Below are positions 1 to 7,769 of a DNA stretch of 64,000 bases, one piece after another. Below the pieces are notes generated by a model. The model did no database searches. It was not told where the DNA came from and saw nothing but the letters and a program-made list of their open reading frames with translations. The DNA comes from a bacterium (lineage in GTDB: Bacteria > Cyanobacteriota > Vampirovibrionia > Gastranaerophilales > Gastranaerophilaceae). The stretch lies in assembly GCA_017541465.1 (NCBI GenBank), contig JAFXYZ010000056.1, forward strand, positions 1 through 64,000. Direction: 5' to 3'. The position numbers and the translations under genes are program-made. Position 1 is the first letter of the stretch, and every line of letters begins with the position of its first letter.

Positions 1-12
1 CTCTCCATTGTC
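1..12 (-). rRNA. rrs: 16S rRNA, extreme 5' end (partial)
   Basis: Read on the minus strand, the first bases of the window end in AATGGAGAG. This is the usual sequence immediately before TTTGATCCTGGCTCAG at the 5' end of bacterial 16S rRNA. The rest of the gene would lie left of the window. The call is supported by the leader that precedes it: a strong promoter, a boxA-like motif and a UUCG hairpin in the expected order. Only a few bases are visible, so this is an inference from context and edge sequence. Confidence 0.6.
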
Positions 13-228
13 AGAAAAGTTTATGTCCTTCGCCTATCCGAAGATAGGTTGCTCGACTTCGCTATTTGCGTTGTTTTTATCCGTTTCATTTTTTTAAAAT
101 CAACAGGTATATATCGTTTTCACTATTCTGTTTTCAAAGTTCAATCTTTTTCAGGTCAGTAAAATATAGCCTTAGCCATCCTTTCACATTCCTTTAAAAT
201 TTCTTCAGCTGATTTTCTCAGCTTTTTT
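13..228 (-). other. pre-16S rRNA leader with boxA-like motif and UUCG hairpin
   Basis: This untranslated minus-strand leader lies between the rrn promoter and the presumed 16S start. Positions 130-143 read TGAACTTTGAAAAC, close to the boxA-type antitermination signal of rRNA operons (TGTTCTTTGAAAAC in many bacteria). A small hairpin GCTGA/TCAGC lies at 208-222. A CCTATC-UUCG-GATAGG hairpin with a very stable tetraloop lies at 33-48. No reading frame longer than a few codons exists here. Confidence 0.6.
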
Positions 229-256
229 ATCGTATCACTTAAATTTTTAATGTCAA
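229..256 (-). promoter_or_regulatory. rRNA operon promoter
   Basis: On the minus strand a perfect TTGACA (251-256) is followed after 16 bases by TACGAT (229-234). Transcription would start near 222 and run left into the 16S leader. It is the best sigma-70 type promoter seen in the window, as expected for an rRNA operon. Confidence 0.65.
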
Positions 257-652
257 CTCTTTTTTTAAATATTTTTTAAATTATTTTTTCCAAGAATTTT
301 TCAGTCAAAAATTTAAAGTATTTAAGGTTCAAATCTTTTGCTTTACTCTGCTTTTGTAGTTATAAATCTAATCACTCTCAACCATTCGCTGTTGGGTATT
401 ATTATTATCTTTCAAAAATTGCTTCGTTAGCTAGTGGTCAATTCCCACACTGTTTAATTTAAATCAAAGAAAAATTAAAATCAACCATGTGTTTTTATCT
501 TTTTTTCATGTTTTTTTCGTCATGTTCTCAAAATTGCCGTAATTATTAAACTTTAGCCGCTTAACAGAACTTCACAATTTGCACATTTCCCGATTTTAAT
601 ATACCATTTTATCTGTATATATATTATCAGTTATTATAAAGGAATCAAAAAC
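257..652. other. AT-rich intergenic region, no gene seen
   Basis: This 400-base divergent spacer separates the rRNA promoter (leftward) from the mini zinc protein gene (rightward). It must hold the promoter for the rightward genes. A TTGCAC about 80 bases upstream of the start with a TA-rich segment after it is a weak candidate. No tRNA, convincing reading frame or repeat was recognised. Confidence 0.5.
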
Positions 653-826
653 ATGGCAAGAATGATTAGACCGACATGGGCTATAAGATGCGTTCAGTCC
701 GGCTGCAAATGTCTCTTTGAAGTCGCCCAGCTCGAAAAAGGTAAACAGCAGGAAGTTATCTGCCCGAATTGCGGTGAACACTACCTCTATCCGATTACTG
801 AAGAAAACAATACTCCTCAGGAATAA
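653..826 (+). CDS. 57-residue zinc-ribbon-like protein
   Basis: This small protein was not matched to a named family. It has cysteines at residues 13, 18 and 20 (CVQSGCKC) and a C-terminal CPNCGEHY knuckle, which together look like a treble-clef or zinc-ribbon fold. The start ATG follows AAAGGAATCAAAAAC, giving a fair ribosome site. Its stop codon TAA overlaps the ATG of the next radical SAM gene by one base (TAATG), so the two are almost certainly translationally coupled and may act together. It is too short for standard gene length cut-offs and could be missed. Function is unknown; a nucleic acid or protein binding role is only a guess from the fold. Confidence 0.75.
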   Translation: MARMIRPTWAIRCVQSGCKCLFEVAQLEKGKQQEVICPNCGEHYLYPITEENNTPQE

Positions 827-1752
827 TGTTTTTTAATAATACAGATAAACGCTATAACCGATTTTCCGACCATTTGAGAGAAAAATTCGGTGTAAAAGTC
901 TATAAAATCACACTCGATGCAGGTTTTACATGCCCCAACCGTGACGGCACTATTTCCTCTGACGGGTGTGTTTTTTGTGATTCCGGGGGCAGTTTTTCCC
1001 AGCTCTACTCAAATAAAATCTCTGTAACTCAGCAGCTGAACGAAGGAATTGAGCTCTCAAAACAAAAATACAAAGCCCAAAAGTTCCTCGCCTACTTCCA
1101 GGCATACACAAACACCTATAAACCCGTTGAAGAATTAAAACAAATATATTCTGAAGCTCTTGGGCATGCCGATGTTGTCGGAATTAACATAGGCACCCGC
1201 CCCGATTGTGTTGAAGATGAAAAACTCGATTTAATCGGCGAATTATCTGAAAATTACTACACCTGGCTTGAATTCGGGCTTCAGAGCATACACGAAAGGT
1301 CTTTAAAATTCATCAACAGAGGGCATGACTTTAAAACTTTTGTTGATGCCACTGAACGTGCAAAGTCCAGAAACATCAACGTTTGCGCCCATGTCATATT
1401 AGGCCTGCCAAACGAAACAAGACAAGACATGCTCGAAACTGCAAAGGCTTTGGCTGACCTCAACATTGACGGGGTAAAAATACATCTTCTCTGCGTGCTT
1501 CAAAACACTCAGCTCTCAAAACTCTATTTTCAGGGAAAAATTCCGATTATGGAGGAGGACGAATATGTTGAAACAGTGTGTGATTTTCTCGAACTTCTGC
1601 CGCCTTCAACCACTATCCACAGAGTAGCAGGCAACGGGTTAAAACCGAACATGCTCGCTCCGGGATGGCTAAGCAAAAAATTCATCGTCATGAACAAAAT
1701 CGACAATCTGCTCGAAAAAAGAAATTCCTATCAAAGTCTTAAATATAAATAA
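826..1752 (+). CDS. TIGR01212/YhcC family radical SAM protein
   Basis: This 308-residue radical SAM enzyme is of the YhcC type, relatives of Elp3. The iron-sulfur motif is the wide form found in this family: Cys36, then eleven residues including the conserved DGT and DGC, then Cys48-x2-Cys51 followed by DSGGSFSQL. The conserved GINIGTRPD and YTWLEFGLQS segments of the family follow at about 125-160, and a VHRVAGN-like motif (IHRVAGNG) near 265. The substrate of this family is not established with certainty; a tRNA-related role is often suggested. It is coupled to the upstream 57-residue zinc protein by a TAATG overlap. Downstream lie three intergenic palindromes and a convergent prepilin gene. 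Confidence 0.9.
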   Translation: MFFNNTDKRYNRFSDHLREKFGVKVYKITLDAGFTCPNRDGTISSDGCVFCDSGGSFSQLYSNKISVTQQLNEGIELSKQKYKAQKFLAYFQAYTNTYKPVEELKQIYSEALGHADVVGINIGTRPDCVEDEKLDLIGELSENYYTWLEFGLQSIHERSLKFINRGHDFKTFVDATERAKSRNINVCAHVILGLPNETRQDMLETAKALADLNIDGVKIHLLCVLQNTQLSKLYFQGKIPIMEEDEYVETVCDFLELLPPSTTIHRVAGNGLKPNMLAPGWLSKKFIVMNKIDNLLEKRNSYQSLKYK

Positions 1753-1766
1753 TATTTATTTTATTT

Positions 1767-1790
1767 GTCGTGTTTTACAACACGACCTAC
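1767..1790 (+). repeat. 24-nt palindromic repeat, GTCGTGTT type
   Basis: Perfect 8-bp stem GTCGTGTT/AACACGAC with loop TTAC, followed by CTAC. Identical copies occur at 3304 and 13371, with a one-base variant at 13548. Confidence 0.9.
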
Positions 1791-1803
1791 AAGCTACATG
1801 CTC

Positions 1804-1825
1804 GGTAGACTAAAGTCTACCCTAC
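1804..1825 (+). repeat. Palindromic repeat, GGTAGACT type
   Basis: 8-bp stem GGTAGACT/AGTCTACC with loop AA, followed by CTAC. It shares the plan of its neighbour but has a different stem sequence. Confidence 0.85.
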
Positions 1826-1842
1826 TCACTCAATAAATATTC

Positions 1843-1867
1843 GGTGCGTCAAAACGACGCACCCTAC
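1843..1867 (+). repeat. Palindromic repeat, GGTGCGTC type
   Basis: 8-bp stem GGTGCGTC/GACGCACC with loop AAAAC, followed by CTAC. It is the third palindrome in a row between two convergent genes. Confidence 0.85.
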
Positions 1868-1874
1868 TTGCTTA

Positions 1875-2552
1875 CTAGTTCGCAGGATAATTCATATTTT
1901 CATATAACAAAATATGTTTTGCACAATTCCAACCACTACCTGTTAATTTACAACTATCGGACGTATGTGTACCAATTTTATCTTTATATATAGCAAATTC
2001 AAAAACATCTTTACCAATGATATTTGGTTTATTTTTTCCATTTATATCCACTAAAATAGCCCCACATTCAGAATTGTTTTTACAATGTTCTGTTCTGTGA
2101 TCACCTCTTATTGCCATTGTTGTGCCATCATTAAGTATTAATTTATAATAATCAGTATATTTATCATAATTGCCATTATTACCCGTACCATTTAAAGAAA
2201 TCAAATCTCCATCATAAAAGCAACCATATTCTGCTCCACAATCTTTCATTATATTCAAATACGGCTTAAAATATTCAACTAATTTTACGGGAGTATCATC
2301 AGCTCCACCTTCATAATCCCATGTGTCAACTGTGCCATTTTCGGCGATTGCTCGATATAATGCTGAACTAATTGTAGATTGAAACTTTTTTACTTTTGTT
2401 ACAGTCTGCTGTTCATGATATTTAGCAATCATAGTCGGAACAGTCAGAGCAGCAACAACACCGATAATTACAAGCGTAATCAACACTTCTGCAAGCGTAA
2501 ATCCTTTGTTATAGGGGGGGGTAGAAACGCAGTCTTTTTTGTCAATTATCAT
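1875..2552 (-). CDS. Prepilin with N-terminal cleavage/methylation motif (paralog 1)
   Basis: This 225-residue type IV pilin or pseudopilin precursor has a short basic leader ending in NKG, then FTLAEVLITLVIIGVV. That is a prepilin peptidase site with the conserved Glu5 and a hydrophobic helix at residues 18-38. A cysteine-containing C-terminal half carries DINGKNKPNIIGKDVF near residue 170, a motif shared by all the prepilins of this window. The leader contains STPPY, encoded partly by a run of eight C (2514-2521). The start is chosen from an AAAGAGAGA ribosome site, also shared by the paralogs. The specific role (minor pilin, adhesin or secretion pseudopilin) cannot be told. Confidence 0.9.
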   Translation of the reverse strand: MIIDKKDCVSTPPYNKGFTLAEVLITLVIIGVVAALTVPTMIAKYHEQQTVTKVKKFQSTISSALYRAIAENGTVDTWDYEGGADDTPVKLVEYFKPYLNIMKDCGAEYGCFYDGDLISLNGTGNNGNYDKYTDYYKLILNDGTTMAIRGDHRTEHCKNNSECGAILVDINGKNKPNIIGKDVFEFAIYKDKIGTHTSDSCKLTGSGWNCAKHILLYENMNYPAN

Positions 2553-2589
2553 AATAATTTCTCTCTTTCATACAATAAATACTAGATTT

Positions 2590-2618
2590 ATAATATCATA
2601 TATTCCCGATTTTGCAAA
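2590..2618 (-). promoter_or_regulatory. Extended -10 promoter of prepilin 1
   Basis: The minus strand reads TATGATATTATAAA: an extended -10 TGATATTAT with a weak -35 TTTGCA about 17 bases upstream. Related TGGTATTAT promoters precede three other prepilin or neighbouring genes. Confidence 0.5.
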
Positions 2619-2628
2619 AATATAACGT

Positions 2629-3243
2629 TTAATTTCCGTTTTTTAATTTCTTTAAATCTTCAACATCTTTTTTGGATAAGGCAACACCACCGCCAAGAAT
2701 TAAAGAATTTAGTATAATCTGCGCATTCGCCTCTGCCATTTCAATCTTTGTAAACGCATCTTCCAAATCTTTTCCGCAGGCGACAACTCCGTGGTTCGCC
2801 ATCAAAACAACATCTCTGTCCTCAAAAAATTTAACCGTGTTTTCGACCAGTTCCTCAGATGAGGGCATGCCGTAAGGTGCAAGCGGAATATCATCAAAAA
2901 CAAGTATGTTCTCGGGGTGAATATTTTGGTTCATACCCTTTCCTGCACACGCAAATGAAGTCATGGCAACCGAGTGAACGTGAATAATTGCCTTAACATC
3001 TTTTCTCTTATTATAAATCGCAGAGTGTAAATACCTTTCGGAGGAACCTTTCCCCTCCAAATTATCTCCGTTTTTGTCAATTAAAACAACATCATTAACG
3101 GATAAGTACCCGAGCCTTGTTCCCGTTCCCGTTATCAAAATCTGACCGTTTCTCTGTCTAAGACTTATATTCCCCGAAGTTCCGCAGGTCAAATTTCTGT
3201 TATACAACCTTTTCCCGACTTCGATAATTTGTTTTACGCTCAT
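2629..3243 (-). CDS. Class II aldolase/adducin family protein
   Basis: This 204-residue zinc-dependent aldolase is of the FucA/AraD/adducin type. The visible features are SGNIS (24-28) for phosphate binding, the SSER segment with Glu70, HVH (His88 and His90) and NHG with His151. These correspond to the three zinc histidines and the catalytic glutamate of L-fuculose-phosphate aldolase. Length is near the 200-215 residues usual for the family. The exact sugar phosphate cannot be assigned: fuculose-1-phosphate, ribulose phosphate and methylthioribulose phosphate enzymes all share these residues, and no pathway partner lies next to it. The neighbours are a prepilin and the end of the ribosomal operon, so it is probably transcribed alone. 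Confidence 0.85.
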   Translation of the reverse strand: MSVKQIIEVGKRLYNRNLTCGTSGNISLRQRNGQILITGTGTRLGYLSVNDVVLIDKNGDNLEGKGSSERYLHSAIYNKRKDVKAIIHVHSVAMTSFACAGKGMNQNIHPENILVFDDIPLAPYGMPSSEELVENTVKFFEDRDVVLMANHGVVACGKDLEDAFTKIEMAEANAQIILNSLILGGGVALSKKDVEDLKKLKNGN

Positions 3244-3277
3244 AAATACCTGTTTAATTCTATAAATTAATAATTTT

Positions 3278-3298
3278 GTCAGGCAATACCTGACCTAC
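3278..3298 (+). repeat. Palindromic repeat, GTCAGG type
   Basis: Stem GTCAGG/CCTGAC, loop CAATA, then CTAC. A close relative lies at 35370. Confidence 0.8.
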
Positions 3299-3303
3299 TA
3301 CTT

Positions 3304-3327
3304 GTCGTGTTTTACAACACGACCTAC
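3304..3327 (+). repeat. 24-nt palindromic repeat, GTCGTGTT type
   Basis: Identical to the copy at 1767, and placed six bases after another palindrome. Confidence 0.9.
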
Positions 3328-3380
3328 TTCTACAAATTTATTGTATCAGATTTTCAAATTTATTAAAATACCTTAAACAA

Positions 3381-3413
3381 AAAAGAGAACGATTTAAAAA
3401 ACCGTCCTCTTTT
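3381..3413 (-). terminator. Terminator of the ribosomal protein operon
   Basis: On the minus strand an imperfect hairpin (AAAAGAGGACGGT against ATCGTTCTCTTTT) is followed by a T run. It lies 40 bases past the rplR stop and marks the end of the operon after rplR. Confidence 0.7.
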
Positions 3414-3421
3414 ATTCTATT

Positions 3422-3445
3422 GTAGGTCGGGTTTACTAACCCGAC
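3422..3445 (-). repeat. 24-nt palindromic repeat, reverse orientation
   Basis: GTAG followed by stem GTCGGGTT/AACCCGAC with loop TACT. It lies between the rplR stop and the operon terminator, so it would be in the 3' end of the mRNA. Confidence 0.85.
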
Positions 3446-3451
3446 ATTAAA

Positions 3452-3820
3452 TTAGAAGTTCAAACCGCCTTCTCTTGCTGCATCAGCCAAAGCAGAAACT
3501 CTTCCGTGGTAAAGGAAACCACCTCTGTCGAAAACTACGTCTTTGATGTTTGCTTTTGCTGCTCTCTTAGCGATTAATTCGCCGACTAATTTAGCCGCTT
3601 CAATATTACCGCCGTGAGAAATTTTGCCTTTGAGTTCGGGATCAACAGAAGATGCACTTACCAAAGTTACTCTTTTAATATCATCAATGATTTGTGCATA
3701 AATATGTTTTGTACTTCTGTAAACTGCAAGTCTGGGGGACTCAGTTGTTCCCATTAATTTAACTCTCAGTCTTGAGTGTCTTTTTCTGGTTTGTTCTTTT
3801 CTGTTTACTGTCTTAATCAT
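3452..3820 (-). CDS. rplR: 50S ribosomal protein L18
   Basis: This 122-residue L18 binds 5S rRNA with L5 and L25 in the central protuberance. The basic N-terminus ([10 protein letters not shown]) and the segment [20 protein letters not shown] are typical, as is the C-terminal [12 protein letters not shown]. Length is normal. It is the last gene of this ribosomal operon. In most bacteria rpsE, rpmD, rplO and secY follow, but here an intrinsic terminator comes directly after. A 197-base gap with a palindromic element separates it from rplF. The start has an AAAGGAAAG ribosome site. Confidence 0.97.
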   Translation of the reverse strand: MIKTVNRKEQTRKRHSRLRVKLMGTTESPRLAVYRSTKHIYAQIIDDIKRVTLVSASSVDPELKGKISHGGNIEAAKLVGELIAKRAAKANIKDVVFDRGGFLYHGRVSALADAAREGGLNF

Positions 3821-3890
3821 TTTTCTTTCCTTTCACCCAAACCTTCTTATCAACTAAATAAGGGTTTATGCGGGCAATTAATTATATCCT

Positions 3891-4019
3891 GTCTTGGATT
3901 ATTGCTTCACGCCTTCAAGTCGTTCGCTTCGTTTTGCTATTCGCAAAAGCTGCGCTCACTATTTCGGCGCTACTTCGGCGTTCCCTCATTTCACTCGGTC
4001 AGCCTACGCAAAATCCGCT
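3891..4019. repeat. Modular palindromic element in the rplF-rplR gap
   Basis: This ~130-base patch is richer in G and C than its surroundings and is built of small inverted motifs (TTCGGCG, CACTCGGTC, TTCGCTTCG). It begins GTCTTGGATTATTGC and ends GCAAAATCCGCTA, forming rough terminal inverted repeats. The final CTA is the reverse complement of the TAG stop of rplF. Related elements lie at 5131, 32763 and 33455. Confidence 0.7.
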
Positions 4020-4557
4020 ATTTCTTACCTGTCTTACCGACTTTTCTTCTGATGTGTTCACCTTCGTATTTAATACCTTTTCCTTTATATACTTCAGGTG
4101 GTCTCTTGCTTCTGATTAAAGCAGCGATGTCGCCGACCATTCTCTTGTCAGCTCCCGATACTCTAATCTTTGTGTTTTGGTCAACTTCAATCTTGATTCC
4201 CTGAGGAGGTTCAATATTGATAGGATGTGAATAACCCAAAACCAGGTTCAGTGTAGTACCCTGCATTTGTGCTCTGTAACCTACACCGACGATTTCAAGT
4301 TTCTTTTCAAATCCTGTTTTGACACCGTTGATTGCATTTGCTACCAAAGTTCTTGATAACCCGTGCAATGCTCTTGTCTCTCTTTGCTCGTTGTTTCTTG
4401 ATACAACTACTGAGCCATTTTCCATTTTAACCGTTATTTCGGGACGAACAGTTACGCTTAAAGTTCCGAGAGGTCCTTTTGCGCTGACTGTCTGGCCGTC
4501 GATTTTTACCTCGACACCGTCCGGAATTGCTATTGGTAATCTGCCTATACGTGACAT
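4018..4557 (-). CDS. rplF: 50S ribosomal protein L6
   Basis: This 179-residue L6 has the two repeated alpha/beta domains of the family. It starts MSRIGRLPIAIPDGVEV, has the central GYRAQMQG, and carries the C-terminal RPPEVYKGKGI(K)Y motif that contacts 23S rRNA near the sarcin-ricin loop. Length is standard. The gene lies in the usual spc order (S8-L6-L18). Its TAG stop directly joins a modular palindromic element that fills the gap to rplR. Confidence 0.97.
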   Translation of the reverse strand: MSRIGRLPIAIPDGVEVKIDGQTVSAKGPLGTLSVTVRPEITVKMENGSVVVSRNNEQRETRALHGLSRTLVANAINGVKTGFEKKLEIVGVGYRAQMQGTTLNLVLGYSHPINIEPPQGIKIEVDQNTKIRVSGADKRMVGDIAALIRSKRPPEVYKGKGIKYEGEHIRRKVGKTGKK

Positions 4558-4626
4558 TTTATTTTCTCCAAATTTATTGTTTTTACTTACTTAATTAATG
4601 TTCTATATTTTATCTTTTTTTTAAAG

Positions 4627-5028
4627 TTACCATATATAACACAATATTTCGCCGCCAATATTTTCTTTTTTGGCTTTTCTGTCTGTTAAAAGACCTTTGC
4701 TTGTGCTGATGATAGCAACACCCATACCGTCAAGAACCTGAGGTATGTTCTTTGATTTTGTATATGTTCTCAAACCCGGTCTTGAAACTCTCTGAAGGTT
4801 TGTGATTACCGGTTTTTGATTTTCGTCATATTTTAATGCAATTTTTAAAGTCTTATATGCACTGCCTTCTTTTTGGCTTTCTGTATAATCAGAAATATAA
4901 CCTTCCGATTTCAAAAGTTTTGCAAGTTCAACTTTAAGTTTTGAACTCGGCATCTCAACCTCCTGGTGAGAAACCATATTTGCATTTCTGATTCTTGTCA
5001 GCATATCTGCTATAGGATCTGTATTCAT
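4627..5028 (-). CDS. rpsH: 30S ribosomal protein S8
   Basis: This 133-residue S8 begins [16 protein letters not shown], carries the C-terminal [10 protein letters not shown] (matching STSKG(I/L)MTD) and ends in GGEILCYIW, all hallmarks of the family. It binds helix 21 of 16S rRNA early in assembly, and in many bacteria also represses its own operon. It lies 69 bases upstream of rplF but is separated from rpsN by an unusual 228-base gap with a repeat element. The start follows GGAAAGAAAGAA. Confidence 0.97.
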   Translation of the reverse strand: MNTDPIADMLTRIRNANMVSHQEVEMPSSKLKVELAKLLKSEGYISDYTESQKEGSAYKTLKIALKYDENQKPVITNLQRVSRPGLRTYTKSKNIPQVLDGMGVAIISTSKGLLTDRKAKKENIGGEILCYIW

Positions 5029-5130
5029 TTCTTTCTTTCCTTTTCTTCTTACTACTTACGGGAAGTTCTCTCGCAGTATAGTTTAAAGTTATGTTGTTCA
5101 GGAGTTGTCTTTTACTTGGGCTCCTCTTGT

Positions 5131-5259
5131 GTATCGGATTATTGTAAAATCCTTCTCTTGAAAAACCTTCTCGCTCAAGCCTGTCGTTCGCTCGGCATTC
5201 TGCCTTGTACTCACTTCGGCTTTCGCTCCCCGGAACTTCGTCCGTCCGGTTTTTCGCTA
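5131..5259. repeat. Modular palindromic element in the rpsN-rpsH gap
   Basis: This GC-richer, palindrome-rich patch starts TCGGATTATTGTAAAATCC and continues with CTTCGTCC/GTCGTTCGCTCGG type inverted motifs. It ends at TTTTTCGCTA, whose last three bases form the TAG stop of rpsN. It has the same general design as the element at 3891, although its sequence is less similar. A reading frame of about 100 codons runs across it on the minus strand but has a composition unlike a protein. Confidence 0.55.
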
Positions 5260-5463
5260 CCAACTTGCTTTAACTACACCTGGCAAAAGACCTTCATGAG
5301 CCATTTTACGAAGGCAAATTCTGCAAATACCAAAGTCTCTGTGAAATCCGTGAGGACGGCCGCAGATTGAACATCTGTTGTGAAGCCTTACTTTCGGATA
5401 TTTACCTTTTGCTGCCAACGCTTCTCTTTTAAGCTCTTTATCTATCATTGCTTTTTTAGCCAC
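5257..5463 (-). CDS. rpsZ: 30S ribosomal protein S14, zinc-binding type
   Basis: This 68-residue S14 is of the short, zinc-containing class, with CSICG and CRICL forming a four-cysteine site in the C-terminal half. The long zinc-free S14 is about 100 residues. The ending [17 protein letters not shown] is the family signature. It lies 15 bases after rplE and has the normal position in the operon. Its TAG stop is joined directly to a palindromic element. A second, zinc-independent paralog may exist elsewhere, as in many bacteria, but is not in this window. Confidence 0.96.
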   Translation of the reverse strand: MAKKAMIDKELKREALAAKGKYPKVRLHNRCSICGRPHGFHRDFGICRICLRKMAHEGLLPGVVKASW

Positions 5464-5478
5464 GAGTTTTACTCCTTA

Positions 5479-6027
5479 TTATTTCTTGAAAGGCATACCG
5501 AGTTCGCTCAGTAATGCTCTTGCTTCTTCGTCTGTTTTTGCTGTTGTGATGATTGAAATGTTCAAACCGTGAACAGAATCAATTTCATCATATTTGATTT
5601 CAGGGAACAAAGATTGCTCTTTTAACCCTAATGTATAATTACCTCTGCCATCGAAACTCTTCGGGCTGATACCACGGAAGTCTCTGATTCTCGGAAGTAC
5701 AACGCAGTTTAATTTCTGCAAGAAGTCATACATTCTATCGCCTCTGAGAGTTACCATTGCGCCAACCGGCATTCCTTCTCTGAGTTTGAAGGCAGCGATT
5801 GATTTCTTCGCCTTTGTTGCCAAAGCTTTTTGTCCTGCTATTCTTGTTAATTGTCCGACTATAGACTCTGCCAGCTTTGAGTTGTGACAAGCTTCACCAA
5901 CACCCATATTCAAAACGATTTTTTCAAGTCTGGGAATTTGGTGAACGTTTGCATACTTGAATTTTTCCTGAAGTGCTTTTTTAGCATCTTCTTCATATCT
6001 TTTCTTTAAATTCTTTGTTACTGTCAT
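5479..6027 (-). CDS. rplE: 50S ribosomal protein L5
   Basis: This 182-residue L5 binds 5S rRNA and contacts the P-site tRNA. Family signatures are [36 protein letters not shown](V)[20 protein letters not shown] and the C-terminal [20 protein letters not shown]. Length is normal. It is preceded by rplX with a 62-base gap and followed 15 bases later by rpsN. Confidence 0.97.
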   Translation of the reverse strand: MTVTKNLKKRYEEDAKKALQEKFKYANVHQIPRLEKIVLNMGVGEACHNSKLAESIVGQLTRIAGQKALATKAKKSIAAFKLREGMPVGAMVTLRGDRMYDFLQKLNCVVLPRIRDFRGISPKSFDGRGNYTLGLKEQSLFPEIKYDEIDSVHGLNISIITTAKTDEEARALLSELGMPFKK

Positions 6028-6089
6028 TTTTCCGTTCCTTTGTAGAATGTATCTTCACGCTCCCGCGCAAGATACCCATACCTTACTTA

Positions 6090-6428
6090 CTAATTTAACT
6101 TCTCGCCGCATTTCTTACAAATACGGACTTTTTTGTTGCCGTCAGCCTGCTTCTTAATTCTTGTTGCTTTTTCACAAGCTGAGCAATAAAGCATAACCTT
6201 TGATGAGTCAATCGGAGCTTCCATTTTAATGAGTCCGCCCTGCTGTCCCATATTACCCTTCTGAGCTCTTGTTACCATGTTTAAGCCTTCAACAATTACC
6301 TTGTTGTCTTTTGCTATAACTTCTTTAACAGAACCTGTTTTGCCTTTATCCTTACCGGATATAACAATTACTTTATCGCCTTCTTTGACGTGCAATTTAT
6401 GTTCTTTTTCTTGTTTCTTGTTTGCCAT
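6090..6428 (-). CDS. rplX: 50S ribosomal protein L24
   Basis: This 112-residue L24 is an assembly initiator that binds the 5' end of 23S rRNA. A KOW motif is visible in KEGDKVIVISGKDKGKTG. The C-terminal half holds CSAC and CKKC pairs, forming a probable zinc knuckle. The start chosen is the ATG at 6428, six to seven bases after AGGAGA; an in-frame ATG two codons earlier sits too close to the ribosome site. The gene ends 62 bases before rplE. Confidence 0.95.
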   Translation of the reverse strand: MANKKQEKEHKLHVKEGDKVIVISGKDKGKTGSVKEVIAKDNKVIVEGLNMVTRAQKGNMGQQGGLIKMEAPIDSSKVMLYCSACEKATRIKKQADGNKKVRICKKCGEKLN

Positions 6429-6438
6429 TGTCATTCTC

Positions 6439-6807
6439 CTAAATTACCTCGGGAGCAAGAGAAATTATTTTCATAAAATTCTTCTCACGAAGTTCACGGG
6501 CAACAGGTCCGAATACACGAGTTCCTCTCGGGTTGCCGTCTTTGTTAATAATTACCGCTGCATTTTCATCAAATCTGATAACCGTTCCGTCTGCTCTCTT
6601 GATGTCAGCTTTTGTTCTGACAACAACAGCCTGGACTACTTCAGATTTTTTTACAGTCTGGTTTGGCACCGCATCTTTTACGGCTGCCACAATAACATCT
6701 CCCACATGTGCATATTTCTTGTTTGAACTTCCCATTACTCTGATACAAAGAAGTTCTTTAGCACCTGTGTTATCTGCTACTTGTAATCTCGTTTCCTGCT
6801 GTATCAT
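6439..6807 (-). CDS. rplN: 50S ribosomal protein L14
   Basis: This 122-residue L14 starts [24 protein letters not shown] and has [27 protein letters not shown], which are diagnostic. Length is exactly standard. It begins the spc part of the cluster and lies 18 bases after rpsQ and 10 bases before rplX. Confidence 0.98.
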   Translation of the reverse strand: MIQQETRLQVADNTGAKELLCIRVMGSSNKKYAHVGDVIVAAVKDAVPNQTVKKSEVVQAVVVRTKADIKRADGTVIRFDENAAVIINKDGNPRGTRVFGPVARELREKNFMKIISLAPEVI

Positions 6808-6825
6808 TTTATTTCATCCTTTGTA

Positions 6826-7071
6826 CTATTTTGCTTTTTCAACAACTTCAGCAACAACAAATCTCTTGCCGCCTGAAATTGGCTTAGATTCTACAATTCT
6901 TACTATATCGCCCTCTTTGCAAGTATTGTTTTCATCGTGGGCTTTATAGCTCTTTGTATGTTCTATAATCTTCTTATATTTTGGGTGCTGACGGTATTCT
7001 GCAACTTTGACAACTACTGTTTTGTCCATCTTATTGCTTGATACAACACCTTGTTTTTCCTTTTTAGGCAT
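6826..7071 (-). CDS. rpsQ: 30S ribosomal protein S17
   Basis: This 81-residue S17 is an OB-fold primary 16S rRNA binder. [16 protein letters not shown] and HPKYKK match the family, with [13 protein letters not shown] in the second half. It lies 17 bases after rpmC and closes the S10 part of the cluster. Confidence 0.97.
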   Translation of the reverse strand: MPKKEKQGVVSSNKMDKTVVVKVAEYRQHPKYKKIIEHTKSYKAHDENNTCKEGDIVRIVESKPISGGKRFVVAEVVEKAK

Positions 7072-7088
7072 TTCCTTAACCTCTTAAC

Positions 7089-7316
7089 TTACTTTGTTAA
7101 CATTAATTTTTCTTCTATGACAGTTTTCATTCTTGCAATAGTCTTTTTGATTTTCTTCATATCAGATGTTGCTCTGCTAAAATCTGCCATATTGTCAAAT
7201 TTGTGTGTCGATTTCTTGTATCTGATGTCAAATAATTGCTTCTTATAATCAATTACTGCAGCTTTTAATTCCTCAACACTCTTTTCACGAATTTCACTGA
7301 GTTTCATCTTATTCAC
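7089..7316 (-). CDS. rpmC: 50S ribosomal protein L29
   Basis: This 75-residue helical-hairpin protein at the exit tunnel has [31 protein letters not shown] matching L29. Its middle and end are typical ([15 protein letters not shown]). It overlaps the end of rplP by eight bases, so translation is coupled. It is a little longer than the usual 63-70 residues. Confidence 0.96.
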   Translation of the reverse strand: MNKMKLSEIREKSVEELKAAVIDYKKQLFDIRYKKSTHKFDNMADFSRATSDMKKIKKTIARMKTVIEEKLMLTK

Positions 7317-7734
7317 CTGCTTCTTCCATTGTCTTTTCTATAATTTTAACCTTCATCGGCAATTTCTGAGCAGCAAGTTCAAGTGCGTGAATTGCTACGG
7401 CTCTTTCTGAATAATCAAGTTCAAAGAGAACTCTGCCGGGTTTTACTACCGCTACCCAGTATTCAGGGTTGCCTTTTCCCTTACCCATACGGGTTTCTGC
7501 CGGTTTTAAAGTAATCGGTTTATCCGGGAAAACTTTTATCCAAACGTTGCCGCCTCTTTTGATTTCACGTGTCATTGCACGTCTTGCGGCTTCTATTTGT
7601 CTGGAGGTTATCCAGGCAGGATCAAGTGATATAAGACCGTATCCGCCGAATTCGAGCTTCGTACCTCGGGTCTCGCAGCCCTTTCTTCTGCCTTTCATTT
7701 GTTTACGATATTTTGTTTTCTTGGGCATTAACAT
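7309..7734 (-). CDS. rplP: 50S ribosomal protein L16
   Basis: This 141-residue L16 is placed near the A-site t[20 protein letters not shown] and the [26 protein letters not shown] block are unmistakable. The annotated ATG gives Met-Leu before the canonical MPKKTK; the ATG at 7728 could be used instead. The gene follows rpsC by 35 bases and overlaps rpmC by eight. Confidence 0.97.
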   Translation of the reverse strand: MLMPKKTKYRKQMKGRRKGCETRGTKLEFGGYGLISLDPAWITSRQIEAARRAMTREIKRGGNVWIKVFPDKPITLKPAETRMGKGKGNPEYWVAVVKPGRVLFELDYSERAVAIHALELAAQKLPMKVKIIEKTMEEAGE

Positions 7735-7769
7735 GATTGTTTTTCGCTCCTAATTATTGTTTTTCTTGA

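Noticed and set aside
170-195. A seven-codon frame (MAKAIFY) in the rRNA leader
   Set aside because: Too short and located in an rRNA leader; it has a ribosome-site-like AAAGG by chance.
1767-1867. Three palindromes in a row taken as a CRISPR array
   Set aside because: The stems differ from each other and spacers are only 13-17 bases; no cas genes are in the window.
3843-4204. Frames on the plus strand over rplF, rplR and their gap
   Set aside because: They are antisense to well-recognised ribosomal genes or run across a repeat; no domain is seen.
4955-5263. Open frame of about 100 codons across the rpsN-rpsH gap on the minus strand
   Set aside because: Composition is biased by palindromes (many Arg, Ser and Lys), it overlaps rpsH in another frame and resembles the repeat elements, not a protein.
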